64,000 nucleotides of DNA from Chamaecrista fasciculata (taxonomy: Eukaryota; Streptophyta; Magnoliopsida; Fabales; Fabaceae), in NCBI GenBank assembly GCA_003254925.1, contig QANZ01019091.1, positions 1-64,000 of the forward strand, read 5' to 3'. Under the pieces are notes generated by a model. It saw only the letters and a program-made list of their open reading frames with translations. It was not told where the DNA came from and searched no databases. Shown here in pieces: positions 1 through 11,795 of this stretch (position 1 is its first letter; every line of letters starts with the position of its first letter). The position numbers and the translations under genes are program-made.

Positions 1-1439
1 ATGGCTTGCTAGAGTCCGCTCACGACTTGTGAGTCATAAAATGATTTGCTGCCAACTTCACGTGAGGCCTGCTGGGTCACACATGAGCAGGATCAAGATG
101 CTAATTTTGGGACACGAATTAGGATTAATTCGTGCGTCACTTTGGTGACACAATTTAAGATATAATTAAATGTCTTAGGACATTAAATCTTGTCTTAAAT
201 AAATATCTATGATTGTGGTTTTAAATTTGTTAGACAAATTTAAATATAAATTAATTGTTAAAAGGTTTACAATTAAATTCTTATTTAAAATATTAGGGAA
301 TAAATAAAAAAAATAAGTTTCCTAAAAGTTAGGAAATTATTGATTTATTAAATTCACTAATATTGGGGAAATAAGAGATGAGGGTGGCGCCTCATTTATC
401 TTAATTTTATTAATGAAAAATGTTTTTATTAATTAAATAAAGATAAGGAAAATATCTTTTGGAAAAGATATGGGATTTGAATTAAAAGATATTAAGGTAA
501 TATTTTTATTCAAAATTGTTGGGAATTAGTTATAACCACCTAAGGAGTTTGGGTTGTTATAAAATTCCTCCAAGGCTAACATGAGGATAGGCGCCTAGCT
601 CCTTTTCTTGGGGTGCAAGATTTGATCTTGCATTTTAAGTTTAAGATATAGGCAAATTTCGATTTATAATATATATATTAAAGTAATATTTAAATTATAA
701 AATCAAACTCCTCATAACTCATTCCAACCAATAGGATTTGAGCAAATAAAGATTTGATCTCAAGATTTGATTTTTGAGACTCAAATTCGATTTGCCCTAT
801 TTATTTTGAATTATAATATTAAGTTTAATATTATAAATCAAAAGATATATTGAGATATCTTAAGATATCCAATATCTTAGAGATTTCCTAATTGGATTAG
901 GATTCCCTAAAACTAGGAATGAGAACACTATAAATAGGGCTCTAGGCGCCTAACACAAGAGTAAGTCACAACACACATCAATTCTTGGTTAGACCAAGAA
1001 TTTCGCCTAGAGCACCTATTGAGAGTGAAAATTCGCCTAGTCCTAATATTGTGAGAGTGAGTCGAAATTCTTGAAAGAGAATTGGACCTGCACCTGATAA
1101 TATTAGTACTCCCCAATCAATCTTGATAATCAAGAACAATTCTTGATTATTAAAGAATCATAGATAGAGTTCCCGTATTCACTTGGGAAGAAGTGAAGGA
1201 GGCTAGCACCTGGGCATCTGCCAAACTGCTCGTGTGGATCACCGGTAGAGGAAGGACACTCGAAGTGGACTTCTCAAATTCGCGAATACGATAAGTTACC
1301 GATTGAAATTAGGTAAACATCTTTACTTTCCTGGTATAAACATAGTTAGTGGATCCTGGAAGGAATCACAGAGTTAGCATATTTTATCAAGTTTTTTTTT
1401 TTTATTTTTCCGCTGCGCTCCCTCTGTGATTTCCCAACA
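1..1439 (+). mobile_element. Copia LTR, 3' part (cut by window edge)
   Basis: This matches the later two-thirds of the ~2.1-kb copia LTR found six more times in the window. It contains a TATAAATA box at 929-936 and the shared 3' end with TTCCGCTGCGCTC, closing in CCCAACA. No primer-binding site follows. Instead the flank (1440 on) is the antisense ORF of a gypsy element, so this looks like a solo LTR inserted there. Its 5' end lies outside the window, so the target duplication cannot be checked. Confidence 0.85.
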
Positions 1440-1915
1440 CTTTCTCGTTGAGTTGGTTGAGAACATCATCGGTCTCTTCAGTTACTTACCCCTCCGCTCA
1501 TACCCAGTCTTGAGGGAATCCTGAGAAGCCTTGGTCAGGTCCAATTCATCTGTCAGCTCTTCGATAGCACGGCGCAACTTCTTGGCGTCCTTGCATGCGT
1601 CATCCCTCTTAGAAATGAGATCTTTCCTGGAGACGTTGTTGGCTAATACCCGCAATCCAGCAGCCAACAAAGATTGAGCGGTCTCCTCGGCAGGATCCTG
1701 AGTGTTTTCCGTGGACGCCCTAGCCAGGTCGTCTCTCTTCACCGCCGCTGCCTCAGAAAGACAGTTAGAAAGAATCTCCAGAGCGTTAAAGTTTCCAGCC
1801 TCCAGAGCAGTTGGAATTAGAGGAACTTCACTAGTAGGGCGTGCGCGTTTTCGCGACGACGCCTTCCTATCCTTGGCCGCAGGAGCAGCAGTTTCTTTTT
1901 CTCCGCCGATAGGAT
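1440..1915 (-). pseudogene. Gypsy antisense ORF, C-terminal part
   Basis: Minus-strand coding stretch ending in a stop near 1482. It encodes a basic linker (RKASSRKRARPTSEVP) followed by an alanine/leucine-rich, probably coiled-coil tail (LEILSNCLSEAAAVKRDD, KKLRRAIEELTDELD). It is the continuation of the minus-strand ORF at 7605-9260: the two are separated only by the copia LTR at 1916-7604, and the frame matches across the AGGAT duplication. Past the stop another frame stays open for about 14 acidic codons up to the LTR at 1439, so the original C-terminus was probably longer and has been frameshifted. The function of the product is unknown. Confidence 0.75.
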
Positions 1916-3675
1916 TGATGGAGATTGTGCCTGTCACGACCCCCTCTTTGGAGGCACGTGACCGGCACGGACATGGGCCTATCCCACGCCGTAAGCCTAC
2001 CCACAGACAATCCATAACAATCGTTCATAACATAATCTTAACAAGTCATAATGCATATATATTCTTTACAATACTTGGCCATTATAAACTTGATATAAAT
2101 ACCATTTCAATGCAACAAAACAAAATACACAAATAGTCAATCTCTCACACAAGTAGCCCGTACAAAATGATAATGATAAATAACTCTAGATCCTCTCTCT
2201 AAGTCTTAGTAGAACCGACAGTGTGGAACTTATCACATTTCTAATTTAAGAATGAAATACCCACATGAACAATAGTGTGGGCTCTAGACCGACTTTCTCC
2301 TAAAGCTGAAGTAGTGGCTTGCTCTGGACCTGTAACTAAAAAAAATTACACGAGGGGTGAGTTAAAACTCAGTGAGTGGCTAACCCATTTCATGTCGTGG
2401 TGTAGGACATCACCACGTAGGGAGGGGATCACCAACAAGGTTAACATTCATCGTCAACAAATAATTTGCATCAACACCCATATAACCGAATAATCCAACA
2501 TATGCAGCAGTTAATACATAAATCAAATAATAAGACTTGAACAATTTGACTAGAGATAGCTATTGAACCTTTAAAAGAATTTAAAATACAAGAACAACTA
2601 TGAGTTTAAGGAAGGCCCAAAGAAATTTTAATAAAAACATACTTCGAAGACTCGTTCAAGAAAATAAACTTGTAATAAAGAGTTTAATAAAGAAGATGAT
2701 AAAATTAGTTTTCAAGTTTTGTTAAATTAAAGTTTGGAATTGTGGTCGAGTTACGAACTCGACTTTCAAAACTCCTTTCAATAATCAAAACGTTTGATGG
2801 TTAAAATATTTAAATCCTTCTAGGAAACATAATTCATGAGGGCTTTACAATTAAGCCTTTTAAAATCATTGAGTGAAAGAACTCATTAGTGACTTAGAAA
2901 CTAAGTAAAATATCGTGATATTAGGAATATATATCTCTTTCCAATCATACTTGTAGAAGTAATAGCAATCAAGTCTTAGATAGGTTATTTTAAACTAAAG
3001 TGATCTAGTAAAAGAAATAGTCATATGAAATTCCCGATTTGAAATGAAATCCTCACCCTATTTCAAAAACAAGTTTATATAAGGTCATGTACAACCAAAT
3101 GACGATTACCTCGATGGAATCTACCTGTAGGATAGCGAATATATAATCAAAAATAATTCAACCAATGCCATTCAGACAATCAAAGGTCATGAACTCACAA
3201 ATTCATTTAGTGTTAAATAGAACAGAATTTAGCATCACAAAATCATCAGAGCTCTTAGAATTCCAATATAAACCCATATTTAGCAATCAATTCACCACTT
3301 AATCACAAGTTTATCACATCATCAATATTTCAACTCTATCACCAACAATAGGAAGCACACACAACATTGTCACAACCCGTGGGAACCGCACACAATCAAT
3401 GGGACTAAAGTAAAGATCTTCGATCATTATCACAACCTATACTATGAGAGCAAACACATACACAACACAAACGCAAAAATCCATCAACACTCACATCTTT
3501 AGCACTTTCTTGTAAAGTAAACAATAATGATATTACAATTCAATTATATCGTCTCAATCGTTCGAGATAATGAACATATCCAATATCGATGACCCCAATA
3601 TTCAACAGCTCGCAATTATCAATTCACAACTAAGTTAAGTTTCCTTACAATAGACACATCAAACATCAAAACTTA

Positions 3676-3970
3676 GCTGGGCGTTACGTATCACCGTCCC
3701 CAACATGCATATTACTAATTCCACTTCCCACCTAGGCCTTACGTACCGCCGTCCCCAGGGGGTTTCTTATTTACATAATCATCTTCATTTCTATTTCCTT
3801 ATCCACTGGGCGTTACGTATCGCCGTCCCAGGGAGCTCTCATTTCCATATCCATTTTCTTTCCCACTTGGGCGTTACGTATCGCCGTCCCCAAGGGGTTC
3901 TCATATCCATTCTGTATTTCATATCCACCTGGGCGTTACGCATAGCCGTCCCCAGGGGTGTCTAACATCC
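3676..3970 (+). repeat. Tandem repeat, five units of about 54-75 bp
   Basis: Five units each carry a core close to GGGCGTTACGTATCGCCGTC, near 3679, 3734, 3808, 3869 and 3931, separated by pyrimidine-rich spacers of varying length. It lies inside the solo LTR at 1932-5524. Confidence 0.85.
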
Positions 3971-3984
3971 TTTTCCACTCACAA

Positions 3985-4132
3985 CCACCAACTCAATCAC
4001 GATCACAATCACGATCACAATCATAAATATACAAACACAACAAACACAGCCACAATCACAATCACAAACACAAACACAAACACAAACACAAATACAAATG
4101 CAAACATAAACACAAACACAAATACACACACA
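3985..4132. repeat. A/C-rich simple repeat
   Basis: Low-complexity tract built of ATCACA, CACAAT and ACACAA units. The short ORF on its other strand is only a translation of this repeat. Confidence 0.85.
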
Positions 4133-7100
4133 GTTAAATTCAATCAACTCAGGACATAAAACACTTAGATTAAAATTAAATATAGTCACCAGCATCAATC
4201 AACGTTTAAAGTGAACAAATAAGATATACACAACCATAATTTCGTTTCTTCCATCAAGATAGCTCGATCAAGGAGCTTAGGATCCAATACAAGTAATTTT
4301 AAAACTCACTAATTAAACATTAATTCGTCATTCAAATTTTAAGATAAACAAAACATAAGTTATGCATCACTCATAAAAAATTCAGCAGAGGAAATGCACA
4401 TAAAGGGATATCATAAGGTGTATGAAAAGGTCAACAAAATCGACGACCTTGTAAAGAAAATCAATCAAGTTACAAGAATAAGCATTAGTCATGGCCAACG
4501 TAATAGAGTTCCAAATTATCAAGAACATAATCTTCTATATCATCATCATCATTATAAATAGTTCAAGGAACTAGTATTACTCAGTCAAGTTTCCAAGATA
4601 AGGAAATTCTGCACCAATTTGAACTTACATCAACTTCAACCTCAACCCTTCATTGGGGAGAAATACAGATAATCGCCTCATCTCAAAAGTGACAATCATA
4701 TCAAAGTAATTTAATTCCAAGTTAACCACTTACCACCATTAATAACGTAGTCAAATGTGAAAAATTATTGTATTCAAGAGTACTAAAGACTCTAAATTTT
4801 AAGAAATTACAATTTAAAGAGCCAGTTCACAAATAAATAAATCTCATCAACAGTCAAGCCCTCACACGGGGCAAAAGGGAGAAAGCCACTCACCTCAATC
4901 TGAAGAATCGATAACTGCACCTTGTAGCTTTTGGTCAACGATCAGCGTAAGCAAATCTAGAAACGATTTCGTCCCTCAAACTCCAAATTTCTGCATTTTT
5001 ACCAAAACTGGCGTCATTTTCGATCTCGAATATCTCTCAATCCAACCGTTGGAATTTCGAACTGGAACCAGGATTAACTTTGTCTCGTTCTAAGCTTCGA
5101 TTCGATGGGTAGAACGTCCAAAACGGACCATTAGATGTGAAGATATGCTCCATTCTTTCTCTGCTACTCCACACCATCGCAAAATCTGCTTCTCCCCGCC
5201 AATCCCTCGTCTTCTTCCTCTTATAATTGTGTTTTAAAACACTTAGGAGAAAACTACATTTCTTCCCCCCAATCTTTCTAGTTATATCACTTAACCCCTT
5301 AAATATTTATTTTCTTTCCAATTTCATCCCTCTAGGTTTCAAATCATTTCTAAACTTTTTCTCACACACTTATTTATTCTATTTTAATCCCTCTCATAAC
5401 ATTTCCACCCAAAAATTCTTAATTCTGGTCTAAAACTAGCTTGAAAATACATCTGAAATTCTAAAAATCACTTATTTTATTTCTAAGCACCCAAAACTAA
5501 TTTCTAAATCTGTGGGATCTCACAGTGCCCTAGGGCCAATCATTTTATATGTATGAACATATTGATTGACTAATTTATAGATGATAAATTTAGTCGTTAT
5601 CATATTATTAGCATGTTTACTGTGATAAAAATCCTTGATTAATTATGTGATAAATATTCTAAACTGTCCCTGGTCGATTATTCATGTGGGAATGTGAATG
5701 AACTAAGACTAGCATGACTTCGGTGTATGGAGATACACGCATGAGATGCTTTACGAGAGTCATGGTGCAATTATGTAAGGGGTTACAAGTTGCTGGACCG
5801 ACCCGGAGAGTCCTGCATGGGTTTAATCATGAGCTAGCATCTCATGTACACCTGTCACGATGCCCTTAGACCTGAGGTCTTGCCTATTCCGGCGTTGTAG
5901 ATGTCGAACTTTGGCCTAGTCCAACGTTGCCCGTAAAAGGGTAGTCATACAGGCTAGGTACGAGTTTGGTTGTTTACCGTGCTGAGGAATGTGGTTGACC
6001 AAGAAGGAATTTTGTCCATCATTAAGTTGAGAGATATTTAACTGGGCCCCTCGATGAGTTTGTCCAAGGAATGTGTGGCCACACAAGGAAATGGGACTAA
6101 CTCAAGGAATCGAGAAAGTTATGGTTTGGATTAAGGATGACTTTCTCGTACCTTATCCATGACCAAAATATCGTGTGACAATCGGGATTAAGACAAGGTG
6201 GTACTAAGGTTTGTCGTTTTGGCGTTAAAACGATAAACTCACGTGTTTTGGGTAGTCGTGATGGCTTGCTAGAGTCCGCTCTCGACTTGTGAGTCATAGA
6301 GATGGCTTGCTGCCAACTTCACGTGAGGCCTGCTGGATCACACACGAGCAGGATCAAGACACCATAATGGGACACGAATTAGGGTTTAATTCGTGGGTCA
6401 CTTTAGTGACACAATTTAAGACATAGTTGAATGTCTGGGACATGGAGTCTTGTCTTAAATTAAATTTACGTTTGTGATATTTAAATTTGTTAGACAAGTT
6501 TAAATATATTAATTGTTAAATAGTTAATTTGATTAATATATTTACAATTGAATTCTTGTTTAAAATATTAGGGAATAATAAATTGAATTCTTGTTCAAGA
6601 TTTGATTTTGATTTCAAGATTCAAGTTTGAATTAAAGATATTAGGGTAATATTTTAATTCAATATTGTTAGGGAATTTGAATTCAAGATTCAAATTTGAA
6701 TTAAAGATATTAGGGTAATATTTTAATTCAATTTGTTAGAAGATATTAATAAGATAATGATAACTTCCTAAGAGTTAGGGTTGTTATCTTATTTATTAAA
6801 TTCTTTAAAATAGGCTAAGGGGGTGGCGCATGGCGAGGATCCAAAGGTCAAGATTTGATCTTGCATTTTGGATTTCAAGATTGCATTTTGAAATTCAAAT
6901 TAAGATATTAATGTAATATTTTAATTAGGAATTCAAATCCTCTTGACTAATGGGGATTGGACATTCAAGATTTAGTTTCAAGATTTGATCTTGAAATTTA
7001 AATTTAAATTGTCTTTTAGTTTTGAATTATAATATTAGTGTAATATCATAATTCAAGATTTTAGGAACCCCTATTTATTTCTTTATGTATTCCCTAATTT

Positions 7101-7604
7101 CATGAGTTAGGGAATGTGAATCCCTAACCCTAATGAAACACTATAAATACACACACAACCCCCCAAAGTCGAGTTACCCTTTTAGTTAGACTAAAAATCG
7201 ATTTCTCCCCAGAGAGAGAGAAAGTCGACCTAACCCTAATAGGATTAGGGTTTTGAGTTGTGTGTGAGGTTTGTTTGTGCGCCACCTTCTTGAGTCTTCA
7301 AGAACCGTTCTTGAAGATTCAAGATTCGTAGATTTGGTTCCCGTGATCTCCTGGGAAGAAGAGATTGAAGGCTAACACTTAGGTGTCTGCCAAACTGTTT
7401 GTGTGGATCACCGATAGAGGAAGGACACGCGTTGCTGTGGACTTCTCTGAATCGCAATTCAAAGCTACCGATTGAATTTTGGTAAACTTCTTTCCCTACT
7501 AGTATAAACATAGTTAGTGGATCCTGGAAGGAAATTATAGGCTATGCGAAAAATTTGTAATTATTACGCTTTTTCCGCTGCGCTCGCTCTATAATTTCCC
7601 AACA

Positions 7605-9260
7605 AGGATTGGCAGGAGGTCTTGGAGCCGCAGTAGGCTCACGAATCGTGAGGTTCCCAAACTTCCTTGGGGCAGAAATGGGCTTCTTCTTCGAGGACGC
7701 CACCACTTTCTCTTTCCCCTTGTCCCCCCGAGGAAGCTTGGTCCCGATAACATCGGCCAAGGATGCCTCAACCACTGAAACGTAAACCAAGCAGAGTTTA
7801 GAAACAATCAGTATAAGATGAAATATCGTGCAAGAACAAAAAGAAACACATACAATGTTTGGGATCAAAAAGGTCAGTGGTGATCAACCGCAGCACTGCC
7901 AAGCGCTCATCAACGGTTAGGCCCCTCCAGTTGCATTCGAAGGGCCCGAGTCGAGGCCTCCTCCATGATAAGGTAAACATGGCGCGCTCATCCGACGCGC
8001 GAACCCAGAAAGGCCGGTCAGATCCTGACTCCTTAATAAAAGCAAACTTATTGCCATTCCTTGGGGTTGTTAACGGCATGCTTCAAAATCTGGGGGCGCC
8101 TCGGACGCCTATAGTAGGAGATGAAGCAATTATCCACCCAGCGAGGGTAGAAAAAAATACAAAAACAATCGAGCTGTTGCGGCAACGCCGTCTCTCTTGC
8201 ATTTGGCGACAAAGCCCAACAGGATGCTCCATCCATTAGCACTAACTTGAATGGGAGAAATATTCATAATGGCTAGAAGATCCAGGACCGCAGGGTTGAT
8301 AGACATTTCTATATCACAACCCCCAAGAGCGTGCTCGCAAATCAGAAAGCCTCTTCCATCGGTGTAGAGCATGTCCGGTGGTGACGCCAGGTGACTCAGG
8401 GTGGAAATCTCACATCCCGACGACCGACGACGCGGCGAGGACGCCATCAATTTTCGGTTAAGCCCCTCGAGTACGTCCACACCAAAGTTCCAGGTATAGT
8501 ACTCCTTCACCACATCGCTAGTCAGATCCAAGAACGCCTTCTGCACCTTCTCATTGGGTCTCTGACGACGCCAATCAACTACGAGACGCGCATTTCTCAT
8601 GACTTCGGCCCTATCGGGACCACACGGCGTCGTCTCCCCCTTGACCCAAGGAATGTTGGCCAACTTGTGATTCTGACAAAGAAACCACTCAGGGTGAGCT
8701 TGAAAATCAACTTCCTCACCATAGATCGTTTACTGAGGATTGCCATCCCCTATGGACGCCCAGACAGGAACATTAGCGCCACCTACTTCCTCGGGTACAG
8801 ATGACCCCTCATCTATGGACGCAGACTCCGCATGAGTGGATAACATCTCACGAATCTTCGACGACGTGGACGAAGACAAGTCAGCAAGCACTTTTTCAAT
8901 CTCTCCTGGAACATTGGACGAAGACGCCCCCACATCACCATCTCTCCTATCCGTAGGAGACGCGAACCTAGCAGGCGCTGACGACTCGGGAACAGAGGTA
9001 TTGGGCGTTGACGTGCCAGGCGTTCTCGCACTATTTCCAGCAGCTGAGGATACATGACAGTTATAACCCATTTTATAAAGAACTCTCCTCCATTCACCAG
9101 CCAAAAGGGGGGAAACGCCCTCGGGGAACAAGGGATCGTTTGGGAAAATGACCCTCAGCGGTTGTGGTTGATCACCAAACTCAGACCAGAATTCAAAAGA
9201 TGAAGAAGATGACGAAGATGAATTGGAAAGGTTAGAAAACTTACATTCATCAAAGTCCAT
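7605..9260 (-). pseudogene. Gypsy antisense ORF, N-terminal and central part (Transposase_28-like)
   Basis: The minus-strand ORF starts at 9260 (MDFDECKFSN), then has a serine-rich stretch and a conserved block (FPNDPLFPEGVSPLLAGEWRR). The central part (EYYTWNFGVDVLEGLNRKL, NGWSILLGFVAKCKRDGVAA) resembles the plant 'putative gypsy type transposon' family (Transposase_28); that match is by eye. It is broken by an in-frame stop near 8730, where the copy at 57.3-58.0 kb reads on. A second break is a frameshift in an A-run near 8151-8157, and a third frameshift is near 8052. A 79-bp intron (7775-7853) with a GTATGT donor and TTTCAG acceptor restores phase. It runs antisense to the element's own genes and sits just upstream of its 3' LTR. 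Its role is unknown. Confidence 0.75.
7775..7853 (-). other. Predicted 79-bp intron in antisense ORF
   Basis: On the minus strand the donor T/GTATGT and acceptor TTTCAG/TG join DPKH to the VEASLADV block in phase. The interval is T-rich and contains stops in the incoming frame. A plant-sized intron suggests that the antisense transcript is spliced; no RNA evidence is available here. Confidence 0.65.
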
Positions 9261-9890
9261 GGCGCTGGAGAATCAAAGAAGAGTCCTAAGGAAAAACTGG
9301 GGAGGATCTTGAGAGGCACTACGAAAAACGCGAAGAACACTATGAGTAAAACTCAACAACAGAAACATGCATTACATAAAAACAACCAAAGGAAGTATCA
9401 CAATGCTCACCGGAAGTCGCTGGTCACGGTAATCGGAGCAGAAAGAGTGGTGGCACGGCTGAACGGAGCATCCCGAACACACAGTTCTGGCGAGGAGTTC
9501 AGAGAAAACAAGGTAGAGAGAGACAACTTGAGAAATTGAAGATGGTAGAGTAAAGAGGAAAGGAGGGAGAATTGGCGGTTTTGAAAAATCTTTCACGAAA
9601 ACCAAAATAACGCATTAAATGCGCCCCCCTCGATCCACGTTCCACCATCATGATGGAGAATTGGCCAATCGCACTGTGACACGTGGCCATGATGGGCTGA
9701 CATGCAAGAAACGAAGTGACACGCAACGCCAGCAGAGAAACTAGAACGGCGAAGGAAAAAGCAGTCAGGCCCGAGGATGCCATATTAGGCAAACCTTCCT
9801 GGATCTACGAGATGAAACCCGTGGCGTCAACGACGACAACGCCCATGAGGTTACGATCAGTGTCAAGGACGCCCTCGAAGGGGACTCCAC
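9261..9890 (-). promoter_or_regulatory. Upstream region of antisense ORF with G-box/ABRE
   Basis: Noncoding region between the antisense ORF start and the 3' LTR. It contains GACACGTGGC at 9678-9687, a perfect ABRE-type G-box. It also has a conserved block around 9612-9650 (CATTAAATGCGC followed by a purine-poor stretch). Both recur upstream of the copy at 47434, and the block also recurs near 58392. This fits a promoter for the antisense transcript, by inference. A purine run at 9877-9884 (GAAGGGGA) is the likely polypurine tract, six bases short of the LTR. Confidence 0.55.
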
Positions 9891-10530
9891 TGATGGGGAC
9901 AAAGCTTCACTTCTTTTGTTGGGACTAGTGATAATAGGCCCAATAATTAGGAGGCCCAAATGGAAACATATGCCCTTGGCCCAATGCGCCAAATACCCAC
10001 TGGACAAGTTGAAGGATCGTGAACGCCCTACATCGTGCCAGGACAAGGGCGCCCATAAGCACAAAGGCTGAGGGCGCCCACGGAGCGGAGAATAAGGAAA
10101 CATTCCCCGAGTCAATCAGGAACCAATCAAGGATCTATCAAGATTCGCTGTCAATCAAGACAAATCACTCAGAGATCCTCTCCCCGATAACGCCTTGGTC
10201 ATCAAGGCACCTTTCACAGAAAAGGAAATTACGTGGGAGCCAAGGATCACAATCAGATCAGCCAGGATTACAATCAAGCATCCAGACATTTATGGCAAGA
10301 TCACACCAGATTGCCCTCAGCCAGTATAAAAGGTTAACCCTTCACACTAGAAAAAGGTACGCTCTCTACTCAGTTCATTGAGATTATTGAGCTCATAACC
10401 CTTACTAACTTAAGCATCGGAGGTGAATCGCAGGGCCACCCTGTGTGTTCATTGTCTTGCAGGTAACCTTCAACCCAGAGTTGCCTCATCTGAACCAGGT
10501 AATGACCCTTGGCCAGAACCAGGTTCATCA
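9891..10530 (+). mobile_element. Gypsy 3' LTR (antisense-ORF family)
   Basis: 640-bp LTR starting TGATG and ending CATCA, a 5-bp terminal inverted repeat. Its 3' end is defined by where it stops matching the related LTR at 48045-50808. A GTATAAAAGG TATA box lies near 10323, followed by a pyrimidine-rich initiator region. The matching 5' LTR is outside the window, so the target duplication is unverified. Confidence 0.8.
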
Positions 10531-11795
10531 TACTTATTTCTTTATCTCTCTAAAATACAAAAAAAAATACTGAAAATAAAATGTAGAAGATCTAGATCCA
10601 AGGATTAAGATGATTGAAACGATTTGATATCTAAGGTGGATACTAAGTGTTCGGCTTATTCATTTGTAAGTCCCACATCGGTGGGAACAAAGAAATTGAG
10701 AGCGTGATGCTTATATAAATAGGAGTGAAATATAAGCTTCTAAGGCACCACAACTTACATAGAAATCCTAAAGGGTGTAATGAGATTTGGGTAGTTGTGT
10801 GTCATTTGTGAGAGAGGGTTTACAATTTTTCTCGAGTAAAAAATTATATTAAGGAGGATTTGTAATTTTGTCCGTGCAAAAGTTACAAATAGTGAAGTTT
10901 GTCCCAGTAGAATTGTGGAGTAGGTCTTGAGGCACCGAACCACGTTAAAGTTTTGTGTTCATTTCTCTGTTTTTTCTTCCTTTATTTGTTATGTGAGTTG
11001 CGCTTCTACTCAACAGTAAGTTATTAAAAATATGCTGCATTATAGATACAGAAACTTGTAATTATGATTTTAATACTAGAGCACTTGAGAGTTCAAACTC
11101 TATGTAAAGTACTTTTGACTTGATTCACTTGATCACTTCACCTCAATGTGAACAGGCTACAGTTAGATAGAGGTCAAATTACCGAAAGTTCTACTGCAAT
11201 CAGCAATTGCATTGATTTAGGCATTATGGACATTAAAATCCATGTCATCTATGAGGAAAATAAGGAAGGAAGCACAAGAAAAAAAAAAAGCTATTAGAGA
11301 AACAAATTAATATCTACCCTCCAATAATTTATTTAATCAATCATAGCTTTACGCTTCTTACCTGCCCCACTTTGCATACTATGAAATAAAACATTCCTGT
11401 ATTTTTGCACCTGTCTTTTTTGTTCCACATGCTTGCGGATTCCGCCACAGACTACAATTTTATACCATATTAATTAGGACAACACTTGGTGACTCTTTCT
11501 GCAAATTTTGTTATAAATCAAGTTCAAAGGCACAATATCTTTTTGTATTTTTTTTTAAATTTTAAAAATATAAATATCTTTATTACAAATTCTCCAGTAA
11601 AAATAAAATAAGTGATAAATTCTTTTCACATTACTGAATAATCAATCATAAAATAGGAAAAATATACGTAAAATTTATGATTAGAGTAACTTTATAATAA
11701 ATATAAGATTAACTTTTTACAACTTTTCTCTTATAAAGAAATCAATGTAATATATATACAAGTTGTAAAGTCATTGATTATTGTATTACTTTTTA
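10531..11795. other. Noncoding spacer with LTR-like promoter remnant
   Basis: No gene is seen. Around 10670-10735 a GTCCCACATCGG motif is followed by TATATAAATAGG, the same motif pair as in the copia LTR at 59132-59617. The stretch near 10980-11005 ends CTACTCAACA. This suggests a degenerate LTR at about 10610-11005, but no target duplication or primer site was found. The rest (11006-11795) is AT-rich with nothing recognisable. Confidence 0.4.

Larger units (their letters stand above)
1932..5524. mobile_element. 3.6-kb solo LTR (Tekay/Del-like candidate)
   Basis: This element begins TGTCACGACCCC and ends GGGATCTCACA. It is flanked by an exact 5-bp duplication GTGCC (1927-1931 and 5525-5529). 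The TG...CA ends and 5-bp duplication mark an LTR-retrotransposon LTR. No gag or pol is visible inside, and no internal primer site or polypurine tract was found, so it is probably a solo LTR. Large LTRs with such termini are typical of Tekay/Del chromoviruses; that assignment is inference. The interior holds a tandem repeat (3676-3970) and an A/C-rich tract. Confidence 0.75.
1916..7604 (+). mobile_element. Copia solo LTR, split by a nested LTR
   Basis: The LTR starts TGATGGAGATTGTGCC at 1916 and ends CCCAACA at 7604. It is flanked by the 5-bp duplication AGGAT (1911-1915 and 7605-7609). It is interrupted after its first 16 bases by the element at 1932-5524. Without that insertion it is about 2.1 kb, like its relatives. 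A TATAAATA box lies at 7142-7149. No internal coding region is present, so it is a solo LTR formed by recombination between two LTRs. Confidence 0.92.

Noticed and set aside
1702-2136. 144-codon plus-strand ORF
   Set aside because: It runs from the complement of the antisense ORF across two insertion boundaries into the 3.6-kb LTR.
3962-4198. Cysteine/valine-rich minus-strand ORF
   Set aside because: Translation of an A/C-rich simple repeat.
5521-5535. 5'-truncated copia LTR starting at GTGCCC
   Set aside because: The missing first bases are at 1916-1931; the LTR is interrupted, not truncated.
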